Shown in pieces: positions 1 through 10,690 of a stretch of DNA of 45,034 bases. Source of the DNA: Termitomyces sp. T153 (taxonomy: Eukaryota > Basidiomycota > Agaricomycetes > Agaricales > Lyophyllaceae); the NCBI GenBank assembly GCA_018296165.2, contig JACKQL020000214.1, positions 1-45,034 of the forward strand, written 5' to 3'. How positions within the stretch are numbered: position 1 is the first letter of the stretch; every line of letters starts with the position of its first letter. The notes beneath the pieces are model-generated. The model was not told the DNA's origin. It ran no database searches and worked only from the letters and a program-made list of their open reading frames with translations. A program made the translations under genes and the position numbers.

Positions 1-473
1 CCATGTGCAGCCAATCAGGCTGCACTGCTACTGTGCATCTCTAAGAAGGATGGATCCCTGCAGATGGCATTAGATGTTCATCAGTGCAATGACAATACCA
101 TTAAGGATGTAACACCTTACTAGACCAAGAAGTCATTAGGGAAGATGTTGCTCATGCACCAGTGAGGTTGAAAATTGACCTCACCAATGCATATGAGCAA
201 GTGGGGATATGTACATTGGACATACCTAAGACTGCATTTATGACCATTATGGGAACATATTGCAATAACATGATGCAGATTGGTGACTGTAACATGCCAG
301 CCACATTCCAATGTCTAATGATGATTATCTTTAGGAATGTCATTGGCAAGTGGATGCATGTCTACTTAGACAATATATTTGTCTTTTTGGACTCCATTGA
401 GGAACACAAGCAGCACCTCAGAGTAGTCTTTGAAAGACTATGCAAAAACAAGTTCTACCTCAAGCTGTCAAGG
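1..473 (+). pseudogene. Ty3-type reverse transcriptase fragment (left half of a split element)
   Basis: This is a piece of a retrotransposon polymerase covering the RT fingers and palm. Readable blocks, with frame breaks between them, match the usual order: SKKDGSLQM, then KIDLTNAYEQV, PATFQCLM, and YLDNIFVF where YxDDI.. is expected. The first catalytic Asp is present but the second is Asn, so the copy is dead. A stop interrupts the frame at about 121. The Ty3 similarity ends at KFYLKLSR near 473, just before the position where the family continues with C-D-L-Y. That continuation is found at 33,867. The 5' part of the element lies outside the window. Confidence 0.8.
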
Positions 474-496
474 ATGGGCCATTGTGTCACATGGCA

Positions 497-509
497 ATTC
501 CAAGGTCTA
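497..509 (+). repeat. Left arm of a 13-bp inverted repeat (partner 33,846-33,858)
   Basis: ATTCCAAGGTCTA here is the exact reverse complement of TAGACCTTGGAAT at 33,846-33,858. Each arm lies within about 25 bp of the place where Ty3 coding similarity breaks off (473) or resumes (33,867). The arms could be terminal or sub-terminal inverted repeats of a large insertion. No clear target-site duplication is visible outside them. Confidence 0.5.
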
Positions 510-2194
510 TAGATATTTTTTGAGTGTACAATACATTACAACTATACATATATATACATATATAATACATTGTTCACATTATAAGTACCAACTGAAGTTG
601 TATTATCAAATGACTACATATAATAGCACCAATATAATATGTACCTAATTTTATTGACAAAAAGACATGTTGCTGGCTAACAATCATTGATTGCCTGTTG
701 CAATGGCAAACTATAGATGTAGATGGATAAAATAGTTAATATGTTAGACAAGTACAATTGTCTGATCACTCATGATCTCATTCAATACTAAGTTAAACTC
801 ATACTTCTTTGTTAATACCCTGAGTACACAGTGTCAAATGATTATGTGTCATGTGTGCTAGATGTAAGAGTGTCCTTTGTAACTGTATGTAAATGCTCTG
901 TCTAGATGTTGTTGCACATCATTTGGGTATGTGTAGAATGCAGCAACCATACAGTTGTTGTGATTGAAGCCTTTTAATGTGAGATGGCAAGACTTGTGGT
1001 CAAAGTGAGTGTAAGAACTTTGAAATAAAGAGTGAATGGATAGGTAGCTCAATTGGTTGCTAAATATATGTACTAAAAGACCAGAGTGACAATGTTTGCC
1101 TGGGTTAAAACATCAAAATATCTCTCAGTCACTGCTTGAATGCCAAGTTCAGCCATTTCTCACATATGGCAGCTGCCTGCTGACTTGATGGATGTTTGAG
1201 GATGCCAACAGATGATGGTTGAGCATGGCAGGGAGGACATGGAGAAGTTGTGATGTCTGAAAGTAAAAGATACAATGAAAAAACAGGCATAAATGTTCAG
1301 ATGGTATGACACATAGTATAATGGACAATGTATGTCTGTTACATGGAATATCTTTGTGAGATTGAGTCAAAGGGTGGAACATAGGTGTAAGCAGACATAC
1401 CTTCAAATTTCACAGTGTATATTGATTTTTGTTTAAATACACTGTTTGTTTTTGTGAAGGAAATTGCTGACATAGTAGATTTACAGCTGCATAGGTAAAG
1501 GACACAGTCAACATGGACAGAAAATATCTTCAGCCCTATGGTCACAACAATTATATAAGCACAAAGTATTTGTGCCATGTATAAGGTAGACTATCCTTCA
1601 AAGACAAGGTAAAACCAAGGTCAAGTAATAGAGTCTCTGAAGGCATAGAATGACAAACTCCCTCTTCCCAGGAGTGATAGCACTAAGATCACTACAGCAC
1701 ATTGAACTTGAAGACTTGGATAGTAGCATTAACAGACACACAGCAGCATATAGAACTGGAAAACTGAAACAGTAGCATTTAGAGATACTTCCCTATGTAA
1801 TCCATTTTCTGTATACCCAATTGCAGTATACCAAGAATGAAGAAAACTTCCATGCTCAATTCTACCAAAGAGAACAAGCAACCCCAGGATTTAACAAAAC
1901 ATGGGTCAGGTACCCTTCATGGTGATAACAGTGAATTACACCCTCTTATTCAATTGCAAAAGAGGATTGAAAAGGTGAGATGAATGAAAGCAACTAGTAG
2001 TGAAGTGGAGGACAAAGAGTTGTGACTAGTGTCCAGATGTCAAAACCCAGTACACAAGTTCACATGAGTGTAATTACATAAACAGCCACTGGAGCAACAG
2101 ATTACAAATTGATCAAACTTTTGATTATTTTGTATACACATAACACATAGATTCAATCTGCTCTTATGTACACTGCAATAGTCAAACCTTTTGC
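510..2194. other. Gene-poor AT-rich stretch
   Basis: I recognise no gene here. It holds an AT-rich patch at about 543-575 and short unconvincing reading frames. There is no CpG dinucleotide that I can find. The 3' end of Helitron A (minus orientation) should lie in its right part, but I could not fix a CTRR end with a hairpin. Confidence 0.5.
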
Positions 2195-2900
2195 TTAGCA
2201 TATTGACAAGTCCATACATTCTACAGACTGCACTTGCTGATGGCACCTTATATGCTGTTCTGGACATGTTGTGAATGAATCCAATATGACTTCTTTGTTC
2301 ATAGATAGTTCACTGACTAATGTGTGTATGGACATATATTCTCCAAAAGGAAACACAGAATGGTTTTTGGAGTTGAGAGTAGTTCTCAGCCATTCTCTGC
2401 ATTCCTCAAGTGCTTCATGATCTCCAAGACTGATTTTTGAGAATTCTTTCACAAGATGTTTACACATACATGGGCTTATATTACCCATATTGAGAGACCA
2501 TTCTGCAGGATTTTCCATAAAGAGGTTGAACAGTATTGAGATGACAGAGTCATATGCACAGCTGTTCATCTTCCAATGACAGGCAAATGGAACACAGGAT
2601 GCATAGGGTAATGGGGAGGAAGCCTCTGTACTGTTATTACATTCTAGAGGTTTGACCTGATATTCCAAAGATATCTTTGCACCTTGAGCAGGTACAAATA
2701 CACTACTAGACTGGATATGTGGCTTAGTTGATTTTTGATTGGATGCAATTTGCCATGGAATGTCTATAAATCCTGAATCATCAAAAGGATAAGTTTTTGA
2801 CCAGTGGAGTGTAGGATGCAAATTAGGAGGCAAATAAGATTCACTCTTGCACTTGTGGAAAGAAATTATCAAGTCCAAATGCTTGGGTGCATCATGCAGT
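2195..2900 (-). pseudogene. C-terminal cysteine-protease-like domain of the Helitron A helicase
   Basis: Following the helicase motifs in the same open frame is a domain with the block WKMNSCAYDSVISILFNLF. The N-S-C-A-Y-D pattern resembles the catalytic Cys box of ubiquitin-hydrolase or OTU-type cysteine peptidases. A possible later His is not clear. The segment 2,195-3,232 is one of the longest uninterrupted frames in the element. Peptidase-like domains fused to Helitron proteins are known in several eukaryotes, so the fusion is plausible. Peptidase activity is inferred from one motif only. Confidence 0.5.
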
Positions 2901-4836
2901 CCTTTTGGTAATTTTCCTATGTATTTCAGGTGCATTATTTCATCAAGAAGCTTTAGTTCCCTGAATTCTTGCCATAGTGCTCCACTAGCTTTACCTTGAA
3001 TCATGTACCTGTCAAATCCTCTTATAATCATAGTGCCACCTGCTGTGGTGCTTTGAGATGGAGCAGTATAGTATGCCTGATGTGATTGACATTTGAACAG
3101 ATCTACCAGATTGAATGGTCTAGTCTTACCTTGGCTTGCATAATCTGTTATAGCATAGTTTACAAGGACTTCAACCTGTGACCTCAATATACAAATTCTT
3201 TGATCATTTGGTAAACAGCATTCTGTGGACACAGATGTTCAAGTAACAGGAACAACATTTCAGGCAAACCTTCAATTTGCACAGTGTGAGGCAGGTTCTG
3301 AAGCTTCACAAAAAGTGTATCTAGCATATGTTGACCTGATGAACCAACACAGGACTTCCATCCATATACATGACCTTCTTGACCATTTGTGAAATTTGTT
3401 TTCACTATGACAGGTAACCCAATACATAAAGATAACTTACTAGCAATTTGATTGGTTGTGGATGAAGGAGGTTGTTCCCATATTTCTTTTTGAATGGATG
3501 GTGGAACACTTTTTGACTTACCAGTACAACCCTTGATTTTTGGCATCCCATTCGCAGTGTCATCCCATTTATCAGAAATAGTATCTTCACTGAAAAAATC
3601 TATGAGTTGCTGCCCACTTTCTAATGCAAAATCAGAGCTTCCAAGCATGTTGATTGCATCCTTATTGATGTTATGGGCAGTGATAATTGAGACATTATGG
3701 AATACAGGATCAATTATACTAATATTGGTGTTTGAAGACACACAATGTGATTGCAGGAATCATATGTCATCATTTGTGCATGCACAATATTTCATGTTGA
3801 TCAAAGAAGTCTTCAGTGCTTTATCTTCATCTGATTGTGCCATTTGTCTCATGTTTTGGTGCAATATAACCACAGTGGTGACCTGGTGCCATACAGCTTT
3901 ACCCAATGCTGCCTGCTGATCTTTGATATCAGATGATCTGACACAGACTTTATGACTGAACAGTGACCTGTTTTCTTTCCCTGCTACTGGAGGCAGCTGT
4001 GCAAAATCACCTGCAAATACCATGTTTATTCCACCAAATGGCAGATGAGGTTTTCCATTTATTTGAGACAAACACACTGATATGCAATACATATTGGTAC
4101 ATGATAACATTGAGACTTCATCAAAGAATACATACTCCACTCCAATCAGGGGACTCTTGACTTGTGCAACCTGCATTTGAGAATCTCTGGTCAACTCATT
4201 ATTCCCAAACAAATAATGATATGTTGACCCTCCCAGGAGAGAGGCCACCATTCACATAGGTGCTACAATAGCAAGCCAATGGGACTCCTGTCAAGCATCA
4301 AAGTAATGTTTCAAGGCTTTCAATACTTGAGTTTTTCTAGTACCCCCCATCCCTCCCATATACATCTTAAGCTGTTCTGAGTTGCAGGCCACCACATGAT
4401 GAGCTACTATTCAAAAGGCTCTTGTCTGCTCTTTGTTCAGACAGAAGTCATAGACAATGTTGTGAATGGCCAGTTCCCATACTGGATCTACTGTTTTTGA
4501 ATACAAGTATGATTGATCCACCACCTCTACAGTTCCAGGCACATCCAAGCATTGTTGGTTGGTGTATATTTTTCCCTGTGATGGAATAGAAGATTGCCAT
4601 TCACTTAATAGAGACAATCTGGTTTTGTTTACTTTATGCCTCCAATATGCTCCAGGCTGATCTGATATGTTGGGAGAATGATCATTTACCACTTCAAATG
4701 TTTGACCCATTAATGGTTTATCCCACTGAAGGCCATTCATAGTTATTGTCATACAAGCTACATCACCCCTTTGCCTGAGTTCACATTTACCTATGTCCTG
4801 TTGAAATTTAAATGTATTCCATAGTCTTCTGCACAA
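2900..4836 (-). pseudogene. Helitron A Pif1-family helicase domain
   Basis: This is a superfamily 1 5'-3' DNA helicase that would unwind the donor strand during rolling-circle transposition. The Walker A motif reads GGMGGTRKTQV near 4,340-4,365, where GGTGKT is expected, so the P-loop Gly is replaced by Arg. Walker B is VFFDEVSM near 4,110-4,130. Motif III is FAGDFAQLPPV near 4,000. The C-terminal motifs include NYAITDYASQGKTRP near 3,130, and FRELKLLDEI near 2,960. Stops and frame changes lie near 4,250-4,410 and 3,745. The lost P-loop Gly and the stops mean it cannot work. Confidence 0.85.
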
Positions 4837-5384
4837 ACCTCTTCTGTTTCATCTACCTGATCTAATTGCTGAATATCAGATATGTCTTTTGTGTCAAACC
4901 CCAGAAATGCCATACCATCTGACTTTATCTGGGCATAAAAATCATCATGGGCATCCATGCATTTGTACTTAATATTCATATTACTCATTAAAGTGCATTA
5001 AGCATGTGAAAAACCATACTCTGAAAAGGCTGTATCCCAAGTTGTATCTTTACTCCTGAGATCAGTAGCTGAACACCACAGCTTAAATAAAGTCAACATA
5101 GTAAGACAGTACTCTTCCCTTTTACCTTGATTATGTTGAGGCAGATTAGCACCTATGAAGTTGGGTACTCATTTTTGATGAGGTGGATGCACTATGGTCC
5201 CATGAGTGTCTGCTAATAGATGATGTTCTGTGAAATGGAATTTCACAACAGACAGATACTAGAAAGATCATTTTTTGCATTCATCATCAGAATTATTTTT
5301 ATATTTGTTGAATCTTTTTGACAAGGCAACATGTTCACATCTAGCTGACCATTCATACAAGGACATGTCTTCTATTTCCTTACA
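4837..5384 (-). pseudogene. Linker between Rep and helicase of Helitron A, heavily broken
   Basis: Segments read in shifting frames on the minus strand. One contains VPNFIGANLPQ and REEYCLTMLTLFK, and another is 4,791-4,988, which contains KYKCMDAHDDFYAQ. These match the region that normally joins the Rep and helicase domains in fungal Helitron proteins. Several stops break the frame. Confidence 0.6.
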
Positions 5385-6662
5385 TCAATAAATGTAGTTG
5401 AATATGGGAGACAAACCAATAATGCATCCCTGTTTCTTGAATATAGCAATCTTGTCAGAACAATATGGATCTTGCATAGATGGTTCTTCATCTGACCAAG
5501 CACATTTAGCTTCCTGTACAAAGCTAGGCCAGTGTATGTTAATGAATGAATGATCTGTATAATGATCTGAGTGTCCCAAGAGATATATACATATCATAGG
5601 TGAACCCATCTTGGATTTAGCACTAAGGACATTGGTCATTTTAGTCATGAGGGATCTTGCCTTTTCATGTAAAGGGAGTGGACCATTTACAATCTCCTGA
5701 TTTTTTGAAAGAACAGTTCTAACCACTTCAAATGCAGTGTACATTTTAAGGGACATCTTAGTGATGTATTTTGTAATGTAAAGTAACACTGCCTTAACAG
5801 CTATACCTGACTGAAGACTAGTGATGTCTGTGTTGCATCAAAACAGGTAAGTCAGCCCTAGTGTCAATGTGTTAAGCCAGGGTTCTGCTTTTTGCATGTT
5901 AAGAGCACCCATCATAGCATAGACTTCTGTTTGTTTGAACAGCTGCTTTGGAAAATGAGTCTTACATTTACCCCACTTGTTATTCATACAGCCCTTATAT
6001 TCCTTGCCTTTTTTCTTTTTTCCATCCTTCTTAAAGGATGTACCACAAGTGTGAACATTACAACAAAAAACAAGATCATCCACTGTGTAAAAGAAATGCT
6101 TCCACCAATTGCACATCTCTCTACACCTGACACAAGTAGGTTCAACATCACAACTATCCATGTATCCATTATCTATGCCTTGACTATCATTATCCATGTC
6201 TTGACTATCTGTGTATTCACTATTTTGACAGTTTACAGTAGTATGGTCTGTATCAGTACCACATTGACATTGAGATGGGGGTGGATCCAGCATTGATTTT
6301 GTAGGGTCAATATAACCAGGTGTAGTCTTTGATGATTTGATATTATTTGCTACATCATCCATTGAACCTGTAGTGAAGTCCCCTGTGAAGGATGCTTCAA
6401 GATACTCTACTAGAGCCTTTTGAAAGGAAGAGTCTGGATACATTATTCTGCATCTTGCTTCTTCTGGCAATAAACTACTGCACAGCCATAGCAGCATATG
6501 CAAATGCAATGTCATCCTTCCTTGCTGTTCAACTGTACCATAATAAGCAGACATGTTTCCATACAGTCCCTGTCTATCTGCACTCACTCTGAGTACATGT
6601 TTTATAAATGCAGTAACCATAAAATGAAAGAAATGAGCACTGCCACAGGATTTTGAGCAATT
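5385..6662 (-). pseudogene. Helitron A Rep (HUH) nuclease domain
   Basis: This is the endonuclease/ligase that nicks the transposon end and joins strands. The HUH motif is visible as GRMTLHLHMLLWL near 6,482-6,520, with both His retained. The tyrosine motif YITKYITKMSLKMY lies near 5,745-5,785 and keeps both Tyr and the Lys residues. A Cys-rich spacer with the pattern CVRCREMCNWW lies near 6,110. A TGA interrupts the frame near 5,838 between these parts, where family members usually have Arg in an RCNTDI-like block. The catalytic residues survive although the gene is broken. Confidence 0.85.
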
Positions 6663-7465
6663 AAATGATAGGCCTTGTTGGAAGACATGGGAATGGAAGG
6701 GCAGAAGGATATGCTGTATCTGCATAATATAAGCAAATAGGATGTTGTACATCAATAGGTGATAGAGTAATTAACCATGAAGGTGCACCTTTTTCAATGA
6801 CCAGAGACCATATTTCATTCTGCATATGTTTTTTTGAAATTGGCACACCCTCTACGCAACCAGACACTGCATCTAAATCATCTATTGCCTTGGAACATGC
6901 ACACTCTTCATTGGTACTTGGCTTGACAAGTTCTCCTTTAGCCATCTGCTCAGCCACATTCTTTAAGACATTATTAGGATTGAGGTCAACTATACATTCT
7001 GCAATCTGACTGAAATTATTATGTTCAATGGCTAGAAACCCACTGGTTGTCACTGCTTGCACCTGGTCATGACTGAATGCAGCAAAGGGAAATTCAACAT
7101 CCCTTTGAAATTGCTTGTCATGGTACATCAAAAGTCTAGATCTATGAGCCTTGACAGATATTTTAGAGTTTCCACATCCAGGACCACCAAGCCCATAAGG
7201 AAACAGCCATGGAATCATTTTAGGGTAAACTGACAGGTCTTTCCTTCAATTAACTGGATGGGAAGAATGACCTACAGCCAAAGCCTTGCCATTAGATTCC
7301 CAATGTTTCAATGCAATACCCTTGAGTTCATCCTTTTTTTTTGGCTGACAACTCCTCCCCAGTCAATCCATGCACTACAAACAGGCATTTCCCTGCATTG
7401 ACACTGTTTACTCCTTCAACAGTATGTACAGCAGGATCAATCATGTTTGCTTCATCTAGTGACTG
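6661..7465 (-). pseudogene. Helitron_like_N region of Helitron A
   Basis: The block MIPWLFPYGLGGPG starts near 7,218, followed by LLMYHDKQFQRD and FPFAAFSHDQ, then ISKKHMQNEIWSLVIEKGAP. This is the standard N-terminal domain just before the Rep nuclease of fungal Helitrons. Upstream, at about 7,335-7,345, an A-run on the minus strand is one base too long for the expected frame (ELSAKKKDELKG), giving a frameshift. TGA codons near 7,240 and 7,467 sit where an Arg codon CGA is likely. Confidence 0.8.
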
Positions 7466-8646
7466 TCAATACACTATGCTTACAGGAGGTGCAGACTCCA
7501 AATAGCTATCTAAGTTTGTGTCATATATTTTGACATCAATATAGGCTGCATGATACAGTTTAAGCCATTCCAAGGCTTTTCTCACAGAATTTTGACATAC
7601 AAGCAATGGTAAACATTTAAGTTCCTCCTCTGTAGGTTGACAAGGACCAGTGAACAATATCAGCAACACATCATCCATGTCTGTCCTGGGAGGGGGAAGC
7701 ATATCATAGACCTTTTTTACAGGTGATTCAAAAGCTATCAAATGAGCCTTCATCTGTTTAAGGCCAGAAGATGACACATGTGCATAATATAGGGATTTGT
7801 GGATCTTCACTACAAGTAGTTGCTCAACCCAGTTAAGATCCCTTAGAACATCTGGTATAGGACCTATCCAAAAGCTATTGGCAAGTGCATATTTTGGCAT
7901 TTTACCCTTCAGTAATGATGATCTACAGTCCAAACACACTGAGTCACACATGTGATCAATAACTGGACCACTTAATTCCTGTATACATTCTGACATCAAC
8001 TTTCTCTCAACTCTGGTAACTCCCTTGATGCACAATACACTGAACAACCTTTTCAGACCTTTCATCAGCTTCATATTTTCAAAGGGATGTAACATTACAC
8101 ATACTGCTCCCCCTGCTTCCTCAATATTTTTTGGACTTGAAGAGTCACAGAAGTCTCTTATAATTTGAGCTGTCAATTCATGAGTAAGAGGGGCTGGAGG
8201 AAAGTTGATGGTATTGTCAGTACAGGGAACATTATACTGAAGCTCCACCAGTTTCACCTTTTTGCGAGCAACTGCATGCCTTTGAGTATTCCTCCACTAA
8301 GGACTAAGTTCAGCCTTTAAAACTGTTATATTGCCATGACATATTGGGCAGCTGTGATGTGTAAAAGCAGTTAAAGTGTCTGATTTACAGAAAGATTTAA
8401 AAAGAACAATACCATGATATTGAGCAACAGTACATATTTGGCACACTATAAGATGCTGGGCTAGAATAGATAGTGGAATTTTGGCATGTATATTTCCTGA
8501 AGAAATAGGATAGCCCATGAGGCCTATCTCATTGACATGATCTATGAATTTGTACATGTATTGACCATTTGCTTTAGTGGTGTTGTAGAATAAATTTTCC
8601 TCAACATTAGCAAAAGAAAAAACATAATGTTTACCACCTCCATGAG
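7466..8646 (-). pseudogene. Helitron A N-terminal region (DUF6570-like), downstream part
   Basis: The frame 7,466-8,257 contains KGKMPKYALANSFWIG, LLVVKIHKSLYYAHVSS, PPPRTDMDDVL and FTGPCQPTEEELK. These are hallmark blocks of the domain that precedes Helitron_like_N in basidiomycete Helitrons. The frame 8,297-8,557 upstream contains a C-x2-C pair in SCPICHGN. At 8,646 the coding sequence stops abruptly at the Gypsy-1 TSD. It resumes in the same frame at 14,766 beyond the retrotransposon. Confidence 0.8.
8642..8646 (+). repeat. Gypsy-1 target-site duplication, left copy (ATGAG)
   Basis: ATGAG immediately precedes the 5' LTR and recurs at 14,766-14,770 immediately after the 3' LTR. Five base pairs is the normal duplication for Ty3-type integration. 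Confidence 0.9.
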
Positions 8647-9097
8647 TGTCAGGGGATGTCTCACTTGTTTCTCCTTCTCCCTTTCCAGTTCTTGTCAGAT
8701 TTGCTCTGTTATATTTTTCATTTATTCTCCTTCCTTTTCCCTATCTATTGGTCCTAGTTTCAGCCCTCAGGCTGCACTGGTTCTCTGTCAATAATTCAGA
8801 CAAGTGTGGCCCCTTTGACACTGCCACCAGCTTATGTAACTGCTGACCAATTGCTGACACATCACTGACACATCACTTGTGTCTTTTTTCTCTGTCATAC
8901 TGTACAGTTGTTTATCACACTTCTGAAGCCTCTGAAGCATCACACCTGGCCTAAGGAATCCCCAGACTTGTTCTCTTTGGATTTCCCTTTGCCAGGTGAG
9001 TAGTTATCTCAGTAGACACTGTACAGTACCAGATAGACTTTGGCTTTCCCTTTGCCAGCTGTGTGATTGAGCCACAGCCTCTAGAGGTTGCCATTAC
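8647..9097 (+). repeat. Gypsy-1 5' LTR
   Basis: Starts TGTCAGGGGATG and ends TTACA, with TG...CA termini. It is about 10 bp longer than the 3' LTR because of an extra repeat of ACACATCACTG near 8,860-8,875. Many substitutions separate it from the other copies, so the insertion is not recent. Confidence 0.9.
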
Positions 9098-9214
9098 AGC
9101 AGAACAAGTCTCCATTTTCTATCTGAGAGCCCCCTTTTTGATTACTTGAGCTTCTACTTGGTTCCTTAAAAGGTCTCTCCCCCACCAGTGTCTTAGTGCC
9201 CCTGTACCCTTCTT

Positions 9215-10690
9215 ATAACCCAGCCAACCCCTCCAGCACCTCCCCCTGACACTTCAAGCCCCCAGGACAATGCCTGGAGTTGTTTGCTGTTCCTGGAGAC
9301 ACAGGTTCAACTTACCCAAGCCTCTCTTACTTTCTATACAGCTGAACTCACTGGACTCCATCAAACTACTGAAGCAGTGTCTTTTTTTCTCCAAGCCCTT
9401 CTGGAATGTCTTCCCCTTGCTCCTACTACACCTCCTATGGCTCCAGCAGATACAGAATGGTTTGTGTCTGCACCTAGCTCAGGCCTTCTGGCTCCAGCTG
9501 CTGCAAAATGGTTTGCATCTGCATCTGGCTTAGGCCTTTCAGCTTCCTATCCTAAACTCCCTTGTCCTGCACTTCCTGATGTATATGATGGAGATTGTAA
9601 GGCTGGAGAACATTTCCTCCAGTTCTGCATCACCTATATCCAGCTGAGCAGTGAAGCCTTTACTGCAGATGCCTTGAAAATTGCCTGGGTCCTCTCCTAC
9701 ATGAAGGCTGGTTAAGCCTCAACTTATGCACTGTGTATTTTTCAATGCCCAGGAGAAGTGGAGAGTTTCTCTAGCTGGACAGAGTTTGAGAAGGAGTTCC
9801 AAGCAGAGTTCTTCCTCATTAACTCTGCCAAAACCACAGCTCTTTCCCTTTGAGACCAAACTCAGTATGGTCAAGGAAAGTGGTCACTTGATGAGAACAT
9901 TGACTCCTTTTGTGCCTTAGTTGAACAGGCTGGATATCTAGACAGTCTACAACTCTGCCTAACCTTCCATGATAGACTCCACCCCTCTTTCAGAGATCAT
10001 ATTGACAGCATGGCAAAGGGATGCCCAGATGATGAGCATGTCAATACCTGGTACAAGGTGGCACATAAGCAGTGGCAGCTCATGGAACTGCAACATGAGC
10101 TGTGGCAGACACAATCCTTGACCTTCCCTTCTTCTCATGGAGGGTTCGCTTCCTAAGCTCCCTTTTCTGCACCTGCATTAGCATCATCACAACCAGGTGC
10201 AGCTCCTTTCTTCATGCCTCATGTTGCTCCCCTGCACTCTCTACCCCAAGGAGTCCCAATGGATGTTGATGCTTCCTAACAGCAGTCCACTACTCCTTTG
10301 CTGTGTCAATGCTATGAGAAGGCAGGTCATTTTGCCCATTACTGTCCTCAAGGGCTAGAAGTTTGCTACTTGTCAGCATCAGAGCAAGAAGAGCCGCTTA
10401 TCCAACTCCTTGTAGCCTGGGATGCCACAGGAACCCCCTCTCCAGATGCACCTATAGCTGTATAGAATCAAATATATCTGTTGCTATTGTTGACACTATG
10501 CCTGAAATGATAAGCCCCTCCTCAGACATACAAACTCCCCCTCCAGCTAAAGTCTCAGCTGGAAACACACCTCATAGCCCACGCCTTTGGATCCCTACAT
10601 GGGAATGCTGTCTCCTCCATCATTATGTTGTTGCTTCCACCCCTTCTACCAACTCTATGAAGCTACAGGTGGAAATTGAGATGACAGACA
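9215..10690 (+). pseudogene. gag: Gypsy-1 gag
   Basis: This is the structural polyprotein of the retroelement. The frame begins at 9,215 with ATA, where the Gypsy-2 copy has ATG followed by the same TxPTPPAP start. An N-terminal region contains LFLETQVQLTQASLT. A capsid-like region follows (ALPDVYDGDCKAGEHFLQF, ITYIQLSSEAF), and a zinc-knuckle-like block CYEKAGHFAHYC lies near 10,309. Stops occur near 9,714 and 9,850, and the frame shifts near 10,460 into the frame that continues to the protease. The first Cys pair of the knuckle appears shortened to C-x-C. The function is inferred from position and the similarity between the two copies. Confidence 0.8.

Noticed and set aside
5892..6296. Plus-strand hydrophobic reading frame
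   Set aside because: It overlaps the Rep domain of Helitron A on the other strand and is its shadow.
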